A stretch of DNA of 5,750 bases from a bacterium. GTDB taxonomy: Bacteria; Fidelibacterota; UBA2242. The DNA lies in assembly GCA_018895675.1 (NCBI GenBank), contig JAHIOG010000477.1, positions 1 to 5,750 on the forward strand, given 5' to 3'. A program made the translations under genes and the position numbers. Of this stretch, positions 1 to 3,894 are shown in pieces (the stretch's first letter is position 1; every line of letters begins with the position of its first letter). The notes beneath the pieces are model-generated. The model had not been told where the DNA came from. It did not search any database and saw nothing but the letters and a program-made list of their open reading frames with translations.

Positions 1-5
1 AATCA

Positions 6-71
6 GATACTTGATACTTGTTACTTGATAATTGTTTTTTTCTTATCCAGTATCCAGTAACCAGCAACCAG
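6..71. repeat. Two opposed arrays of a degenerate 7-base repeat
   Basis: Positions 6-33 contain four 7-base units: GATACTT twice, then GTTACTT, then GATAATT. After a T-rich spacer (35-43), positions 44-71 contain four more units: TATCCAG twice, then TAACCAG, then CAACCAG. In a rotated register the left array reads CTTGATA or CTTGTTA, which is the complement of the right-hand units except for one T:C mismatch per unit. The two arrays are therefore the same family in opposite orientation, and 17-30 could pair with 51-64 at about 12 of 14 positions around the T-rich loop. The units are seen directly. Their function is unknown; a dispersed intergenic repeat is the likeliest explanation. Confidence 0.7.
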
Positions 72-133
72 AATCGCCTGGACTGGAACAACCTATTCAT
101 TTTTCACTTTTAAATCTTTTCCTTTTTGGCTCT

Positions 134-165
134 GCCTGCCCCTTCGGGGCCTGTCCCTTTGGGGG
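134..165. repeat. Tandem 15-base GC-rich hairpin repeat
   Basis: Two adjacent copies of a 15-base unit, at 134-148 and 149-163, differ at two positions (GCCTGCCCCTTCGGG and GCCTGTCCCTTTGGG). The first forms a 5-bp stem, GCCCC (138-142) with GGGGC (146-150), around a three-base loop. The second forms a weaker CCC/GGG stem (155-157 with 161-163) plus a possible U-G pair. Neither hairpin is followed by a T-run on either strand, so they do not look like intrinsic terminators, although they lie downstream of the rsmI stop codon. Confidence 0.6.
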
Positions 166-223
166 TTTATCCAGGTTAGGTTGTTTGTCATATCATTATC
201 AGATGAATATACATAAGAGTTTG

Positions 224-925
224 TTATGCTGACTGTTTCTTTAATTTACGGGTTAGTCCTTCAATCACAATCACGAATTCGCCCCTTGGTTTGTGATTTT
301 CGAAATGAGAGATAACTTCCGGTATGGAACCCCTTATGAACTCTTCAAAGTACTTAGTTATTTCTCTTCCGACAGCAATCCGACGCTCGCCGAAATGAAC
401 ATTCAAATCCTTTAAAGTTTTTAACACTCTTACCGGACTTTCAAAGAGTATCAATGTACGGGATTCATCAGCAAGTTCTTCAAGCCATGTCTTCCGACCC
501 TTTTTTCGAGGTAGAAATCCTTCGAATATAAACCGATCGGTCGCAAATCCGGAAGCAACCAGCGCGGCGAGGATTGATGATGATCCCGGTATCGGAACGA
601 CATTTACATCGGCGTCGATAGCTTTTTGAATTATACGGTACCCGGGATCGCTAATCCCCGGTGTTCCCGCATCGGATATCAGGGCAATATTCATTCCTCT
701 TAGTAATTTCTGCAATATTTCATGGCTGCGTCTCTGCTCAATTTCATCATAGTAACTTATCTTTTTGGTTTTAATGTCATAATGTTTGAGCAATTTTGAT
801 GCGTGGCGCGTATCCTCCGCAGCAATTAAATCCACTGATTTTAATACATCAATTGCTCGTAAGGTTATATCGTCCAGATTCCCGATCGGGGTTGACACAA
901 TGTACAATATGCCTTTTTTATTCAT
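224..925 (-). CDS. rsmI: 16S rRNA (cytidine(1402)-2'-O)-methyltransferase RsmI
   Basis: This cytoplasmic SAM-dependent enzyme of the tetrapyrrole-methylase fold 2'-O-methylates C1402 in the decoding centre of 16S rRNA. The 233-residue product carries the family motifs in order: STPIGNL (11-17), AAEDTR (35-40), SDAGTPGISDPG (84-95), FEGFLPRK (134-141), ESPVR (162-166), GREITKYFEEF (187-197) and GEFVIVIEG (215-223). The loop usually written PGPSA reads PGSSS (113-117). E. coli RsmI is roughly 50 residues longer through a small C-terminal domain; here the protein ends just after the catalytic fold, as in shorter forms from other phyla. The ATG start at 923-925 is fixed by the conserved N-terminus (MNKKGILYIVSTPIGNL). 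The 20 bases upstream contain no Shine-Dalgarno sequence, unlike the other three genes. The stop is TAA at 224-226, and no terminator is recognisable downstream. Confidence 0.96.
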   Translation of the reverse strand: MNKKGILYIVSTPIGNLDDITLRAIDVLKSVDLIAAEDTRHASKLLKHYDIKTKKISYYDEIEQRRSHEILQKLLRGMNIALISDAGTPGISDPGYRIIQKAIDADVNVVPIPGSSSILAALVASGFATDRFIFEGFLPRKKGRKTWLEELADESRTLILFESPVRVLKTLKDLNVHFGERRIAVGREITKYFEEFIRGSIPEVISHFENHKPRGEFVIVIEGLTRKLKKQSA

Positions 926-958
926 GATTTAAATTTAGCGATTTGATAGAAAGTTAAC

Positions 959-1006
959 CACGAATTTTCTCGAAATGCCTTTTGCACACTAATATACACA
1001 AATTTT
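959..1006. repeat. Degenerate AT-rich decamer repeats
   Basis: Three related 10-base units read CACGAATTTT (959-968), CACTAATATA (987-996) and CACAAATTTT (997-1006). The last two abut directly. On the minus strand the unit is roughly AAAATTYGTG, and the segment leads toward the rsmI start. Similar short AT-rich units are common between genes in many bacterial genomes. I assign no function. Confidence 0.5.
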
Positions 1007-1013
1007 AATTTAT

Positions 1014-1081
1014 TCCCCGCTCTGCGGGGGCTGAGCGGAACCCCGCAAGATGCATTGGACATCCCTGCCTGCTGGCGGGAT
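1014..1081. repeat. Cluster of GC-rich hairpins
   Basis: CCCCGC (1015-1020) pairs with GCGGGG (1024-1029) around a TCT loop. A second CCCCGC at 1041-1046 can compete for the same GCGGGG, or its last four bases can pair with GCGG at 1035-1038. Next, ATCCC (1061-1065) pairs with GGGAT (1077-1081) and GCC (1067-1069) with GGC (1074-1076), an 8-bp stem with one bulged T and a TGCT loop. The stems are seen directly. The region resembles palindromic intergenic repeats, and none of the stems is followed by a T-run. Confidence 0.6.
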
Positions 1082-1089
1082 AAACAACT

Positions 1090-1161
1090 CATTCCCAAGC
1101 CCCAGCTTGGGAATGTTGGCAAAAGATGTAATTTCCGTTACAAAGCTGGGGCTTTGTAACG
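1090..1161. repeat. Paired 11-bp hairpins with complementary cores (REP-like)
   Basis: Hairpin A has a perfect 11-bp stem, 1090-1100 with 1105-1115, and a CCCA loop. Hairpin B has a perfect 11-bp stem, 1136-1146 with 1151-1161, and a TGGG loop. The 12-base core of A (1097-1108, AAGCCCCAGCTT) is the exact reverse complement of the core of B (1143-1154, AAGCTGGGGCTT), whereas the outer arms differ (ATTCCC versus GTTACA). The two are therefore inverted copies of one element core separated by 20 bases, and their loops could pair with each other. The arrangement resembles REP/BIME-type palindromes of the kind mobilised by RAYT (Y1-type) transposases. No transposase gene is present in the window, so that link is inference. 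Confidence 0.65.
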
Positions 1162-1180
1162 AGTAAGAAATGACGACTGT

Positions 1181-1214
1181 TAAAAACAGAGGACAGGTGA
1201 ATTCCTGTCCTCTG
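1181..1214 (-). terminator. Intrinsic terminator of the EEP-ALDH transcription unit
   Basis: Reading the minus strand, CAGAGGACAGG (1214-1204) is followed by a six-base loop (1203-1198), its perfect complement CCTGTCCTCTG (1197-1187), and then TTTTTA (1186-1181). An 11-bp perfect stem followed at once by five T residues is a standard Rho-independent terminator. It lies 60 bases past the stop codon of the aldehyde dehydrogenase gene on the same strand, so it should end that transcript before rsmI. On the plus strand no T-run follows the stem, so it acts in one direction only. Confidence 0.85.
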
Positions 1215-1274
1215 CGATACGCTCTTGATGTACCGTACACCTCGATATTTTATATAAATCAAATCAATGATATA

Positions 1275-2810
1275 TCAGTCAATATCGAACTTTATTCCCT
1301 GGGCAAGTGGCAATTCTCTACCCCAGTTTATTGTATTCGTCTGTCTGCGCATATAGGCTTTCCATGCATCCGAACCGGATTCGCGTCCGCCGCCGGTCTC
1401 TTTTTCACCACCAAAAGCGCCGCCGATCTCAGCTCCGGATGTACCAATATTAACATTTGCAATACCGCAGTCCGAACCGATATGGGACAGAAACTGTTCC
1501 TGGTAATGCATAGATGATGTGAATATTGCCGAACTCAATCCCTGGGGAACATCGTTATGCATCCGAATAGCATCATCAAATTCCTCATATTCTATAATAT
1601 AAAGAATTGGCGCAAATGTCTCCTCCTGAACGATTGGGTATTCATTGTTCACTTCCATAATCGTCGGCTGCACATAGAATCCATCTTCAAGTCCAATCGC
1701 CTTAACGATTTCGCCGCCATAGAGCAATTTCCCACCGGATTGTTTTACTTCATCAATGGCTTTCATCATTAGCTCAACCGCCATATGATCGATCACCGGT
1801 CCCATCAAAATCCCGTCATCCAGAGGATTGCCAATCGGTACTTGTAAATAGGCTTTGACGAGATTATTGACAAATTTTTCTTTAACGGATTTTTGTATAA
1901 TAATTCTTCTGGTCGATGTACAGCGCTGACCCGCCGTGCCAACCGCTCCAAACAGCGTTGCTCTGACAGCCATATCCAGGTCGGCGTCCTCCGTAACAAT
2001 GATGGCATTATTGCCACCTAATTCCAGGATTGTGCGTCCCAGACGACGTCCGACGGCTTCACCGATACGTCTGCCCATTGCAGTACTGCCGGTCATACTG
2101 ATCAACGGTACGCGCTTGTCGTTAATCATCAATTCGCCAACTTCCGATCCTTTTCCAATTACAAGATTAAACACACCCTTCAAATCGTATTTATCAATAA
2201 TGGGTGCGATAATATTTTGAACCGCGATCGCCGTTAAGGGCGTTTTTGAACTGGGTTTCCAGACATTCACATCCCCGCAAACCGCAGCGATGAGAGTGTT
2301 CCAGGCCCAGACGGCTACCGGAAAATTAAAAGCGGTAATGACGCCAACAATTCCATAAGGATGATATTGATCGTACATGCGGTGTTTGGGACGTTCACTG
2401 TGCATAGTGAAACCATACATCATCCTGCTCTGTCCGACGGCAAAATCTGCAATATCAATCATTTCCTGGACTTCGCCCATACCCTCGGCTTTAATTTTCC
2501 CCATTTCCAGAGTCACCAGTTTTCCTAAAGGCTCCTTATACTGTCTGAGTATTTCGCCGATTTCCCAAACAATCTGCCCTCTCTTCGGCGCCGGAACCAT
2601 ACGCCATTTTTCAAATGCTTTTTGCGCTTCTCTGATCACTGTTTCATAATCCCCGGCGGTTGCCTGGATTACTTTTGCAATCGGTTTTCCATCAATAGGA
2701 GAATAGCTGACCAGTTCCTTACCGCCGGTTTTAAGCCATCCATCACTATTTCCCAGGGTCGCCCCGTAGTTTACATCCTTGATTCCCAATTCTTTTAAGA
2801 AATCATACAT
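1275..2810 (-). CDS. ALDH7-family aldehyde dehydrogenase (aminoadipate-semialdehyde type)
   Basis: This cytoplasmic NAD(P)+-dependent enzyme oxidises an aldehyde to its acid. The 511 residues span the whole ALDH fold: the FNFP segment with N162, the cofactor-site KPSS (185-188), the GSTAMG turn (241-246), general-base E263 in ELGGNN, catalytic C297 in GQRC (294-297) and EETFAP (396-401). ALDH7 (antiquitin) markers are GGNNAII, TSGAEIGGAFGGEKETGGGR (457-476) and the C-terminal LPLAQGIKF. Known members oxidise alpha-aminoadipate semialdehyde/piperideine-6-carboxylate in lysine breakdown (AmaB, ALDH7A1). The EGMGEVQE segment (109-116) and the Arg pair after the catalytic Cys loop (301-302) match the human enzyme as I recall it. 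That substrate is therefore likely but unproven, because no other lysine-catabolic gene is in view. The ATG at 2808-2810 is preceded by AGAGGAG (2821-2827). The gene lies 39 bases after the EEP gene and ends in TGA, followed by a terminator. Confidence 0.93.
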   Translation of the reverse strand: MYDFLKELGIKDVNYGATLGNSDGWLKTGGKELVSYSPIDGKPIAKVIQATAGDYETVIREAQKAFEKWRMVPAPKRGQIVWEIGEILRQYKEPLGKLVTLEMGKIKAEGMGEVQEMIDIADFAVGQSRMMYGFTMHSERPKHRMYDQYHPYGIVGVITAFNFPVAVWAWNTLIAAVCGDVNVWKPSSKTPLTAIAVQNIIAPIIDKYDLKGVFNLVIGKGSEVGELMINDKRVPLISMTGSTAMGRRIGEAVGRRLGRTILELGGNNAIIVTEDADLDMAVRATLFGAVGTAGQRCTSTRRIIIQKSVKEKFVNNLVKAYLQVPIGNPLDDGILMGPVIDHMAVELMMKAIDEVKQSGGKLLYGGEIVKAIGLEDGFYVQPTIMEVNNEYPIVQEETFAPILYIIEYEEFDDAIRMHNDVPQGLSSAIFTSSMHYQEQFLSHIGSDCGIANVNIGTSGAEIGGAFGGEKETGGGRESGSDAWKAYMRRQTNTINWGRELPLAQGIKFDID

Positions 2811-2820
2811 TCTAACTCTT

Positions 2821-2827
2821 CTCCTCT
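2821..2827 (-). promoter_or_regulatory. Ribosome binding site of the ALDH gene
   Basis: On the minus strand AGAGGAG lies 10 bases before the ATG at 2808-2810, inside the 39-base gap after the EEP stop codon. It supports the chosen start and independent initiation on a two-gene transcript. Confidence 0.6.
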
Positions 2828-2849
2828 TTTGAAATTTAATTAATCCTGT

Positions 2850-3668
2850 CTATTTAATTCGAAACTTTGCAACAACCGGAAGATGATCACTTGCGATTCT
2901 TGTATTTTCATTATCAACTACATATACAGAAATTGGCACAATTTTGTCGTTTGTAAATATATAATCGATCCGTTTCACCGGCTCAGTTGAAGGATATGTA
3001 TTCATTTTTTCAGTTATCACAGATCCCAGATCATAAAAGTAATATGCAATTTCATGGATTCGTTGAGACGTCGATGTCATATTCAAATCGCCGGCGATTA
3101 TTACCGGTTGAGTCAATCCCCAGTCCAGAACAATGCTTAAGAGTTCTTTCGTCTCGGCAGCGCTTGCAAGAGAATCCGTGCTAAGATGAGTTCCGTAGAA
3201 ATGAAGCTTTTTATTATTTATATTAACTATTGTATGCAACAATGCCCGCGGTTCTTCGTCTTTCCGTTGTACAAACAGCTTATTCTCGGAAAAATATATC
3301 GGGAATTTCGACAATATCGCATTGCCATACCATCCACCCTGAAGTTGAAGGTTGCGGGCAAATGTAAATTCCATGCCAAGTTCGGCAGCGATTTTTCTGG
3401 CCTGGTCATCGCGATAAGTTCTCTCTGTCTTAAAATCAACTTCATTCAAACATAGGATATGAGGCGCTTGTTCTCTGATTATCCGGACAATTCGTGATAA
3501 ACTGTACATTCCATCGGTTCCGACACCGTGATGAATATTATAGGTCATCACCCGATATTCCGACGGATAGACAATTTTCTTAAGCTGGTCTTCAGGGTTT
3601 TTACGAATTATATAAACACCTGATACAACTACCAGCACAAACAGGATTAAGAGGAATAACTTTTTCAA
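2850..3668 (-). CDS. Membrane-anchored endonuclease/exonuclease/phosphatase (EEP) family protein
   Basis: The 272-residue product has the metal-dependent phosphodiesterase fold shared by DNase I, exonuclease III, sphingomyelinases and inositol phosphatases. The motifs appear in order: MTYNIHHG with N44, LNEVD with metal ligand E76, YGNAILS (114-120), YGTHLS with H161, AGDLNMT with D194 and N196, RIDYIF with D235, and SDHLPV with D261/H262. The catalytic set looks complete, so activity is expected, but the substrate cannot be read from sequence. Residues 1-3 (MKK) followed by a hydrophobic stretch at about 4-21 indicate a signal anchor or signal peptide. No clear AxA cleavage site is seen, so the catalytic domain probably faces outward. 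The start is TTG at 3666-3668; an in-frame stop lies upstream with no ATG between, and AAGGA sits six bases before it. The stop is TAG at 2850-2852. The gene is probably cotranscribed with the ALDH gene downstream. Confidence 0.9.
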   Translation of the reverse strand: MKKLFLLILFVLVVVSGVYIIRKNPEDQLKKIVYPSEYRVMTYNIHHGVGTDGMYSLSRIVRIIREQAPHILCLNEVDFKTERTYRDDQARKIAAELGMEFTFARNLQLQGGWYGNAILSKFPIYFSENKLFVQRKDEEPRALLHTIVNINNKKLHFYGTHLSTDSLASAAETKELLSIVLDWGLTQPVIIAGDLNMTSTSQRIHEIAYYFYDLGSVITEKMNTYPSTEPVKRIDYIFTNDKIVPISVYVVDNENTRIASDHLPVVAKFRIK

Positions 3669-3674
3669 ACTTTT

Positions 3675-3679
3675 TCCTT
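3675..3679 (-). promoter_or_regulatory. Ribosome binding site that decides the TTG start of the EEP gene
   Basis: On the minus strand AAGGA lies six bases before TTG at 3668-3666. No in-frame ATG or GTG occurs between that TTG and the upstream in-frame stop at 3732-3734. The first internal ATG is at codon 41, inside the catalytic N-terminal strand and past the membrane segment. The non-ATG start is therefore well supported. Confidence 0.65.
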
Positions 3680-3840
3680 GTTTTCCAACGACACTTTGTC
3701 CGGTTTTGTCACAATATTTAATTTTATCACTTTATTAATTTAACCCATGGAATTTCAGGATTTTTTTTCAAAGAGGCAAAAGGGATTTTCAGGAAAACCA
3801 AAAAAAATCAAATTACTTAGCAAATATCGGATTTTTCCTG

Positions 3841-3872
3841 TTTGTTCGGTTCCCGAATTAATTATAAATTTA
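3841..3872 (+). promoter_or_regulatory. Candidate promoter of the GHL10 gene
   Basis: TTTG (3841-3844) lies 20 bases before TAAATTTA (3865-3872), which loosely resembles the -33 TTTG / -7 TAnnTTTG promoters known from Bacteroidota. The overlapping TATAAA (3863-3868), with a weak TTTGTT at 3841-3846, could instead serve as a sigma70-like pair with 16-base spacing. Either reading places transcription start just upstream of the ribosome binding site. Base composition alone could produce such a match. Confidence 0.25.
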
Positions 3873-3882
3873 GCCGTTAAAA

Positions 3883-3888
3883 AAGGAG
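3883..3888 (+). promoter_or_regulatory. Ribosome binding site of the GHL10 gene
   Basis: AAGGAG lies six bases before the ATG at 3895-3897, a near-ideal Shine-Dalgarno arrangement. An in-frame TAG at 3871-3873 rules out a longer start, and the spacing favours this ATG over the second one at codon 5. Confidence 0.8.
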
Positions 3889-3894
3889 AATCTA

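Larger units (their letters stand above)
926..1274. other. Gene-free intergenic region made of hairpins and short repeats
   Basis: I see no credible gene in these 349 bases between rsmI and the aldehyde dehydrogenase gene. From left to right the region holds AT-rich decamers (959-1006), a cluster of GC-rich hairpins (1014-1081), two 11-bp hairpins with mutually complementary cores (1090-1161) and a minus-strand intrinsic terminator (1181-1214). The rsmI promoter should lie in the left part, but no convincing -35/-10 pair could be assigned. Short open frames on the minus strand here translate palindromes and look spurious. Confidence 0.8.
3669..3894. promoter_or_regulatory. Divergent intergenic region between the EEP and GHL10 genes
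   Basis: This AT-rich 226-base gap separates two genes transcribed away from each other, so promoters for both directions should lie here. It contains homopolymer runs (T at 3761-3768) and a repeated octamer TTTCAGGA at 3753-3760 and 3787-3794. I see no strong palindromic operator or riboswitch-like fold. The short plus-strand open frame starting at 3747 overlaps the GHL10 start and has no recognisable product. Confidence 0.45.

Noticed and set aside
134..165. Intrinsic terminator for rsmI
   Set aside because: The hairpins are short and no T-run follows them on the minus strand, so termination here is not supported.
1..223. CRISPR array or attachment site
   Set aside because: The repeats are 7 and 15 bases long with no unique spacers between them. 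No integrase, cas gene or tRNA is nearby.
32..232. Plus-strand open frame of 66 codons at the left edge
   Set aside because: It starts at a TTG with no ribosome site, is made largely of the heptamer and 15-base repeats, and overlaps the rsmI 3' end. It has no recognisable product.
1090..1161. Riboswitch or small structured RNA gene
   Set aside because: The hairpins match no riboswitch class I recognise and have no promoter or terminator of their own. An inverted pair of palindromic repeats explains them better.
922..1240. Overlapping minus-strand open frames in the rsmI-ALDH gap
   Set aside because: They translate the palindromic repeats and the terminator stem. They overlap each other in different frames and resemble no known protein.
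1170..1517. Plus-strand open frame across the terminator and the ALDH 3' end
   Set aside because: Most of it is antisense to the conserved ALDH C-terminus, which explains its openness.
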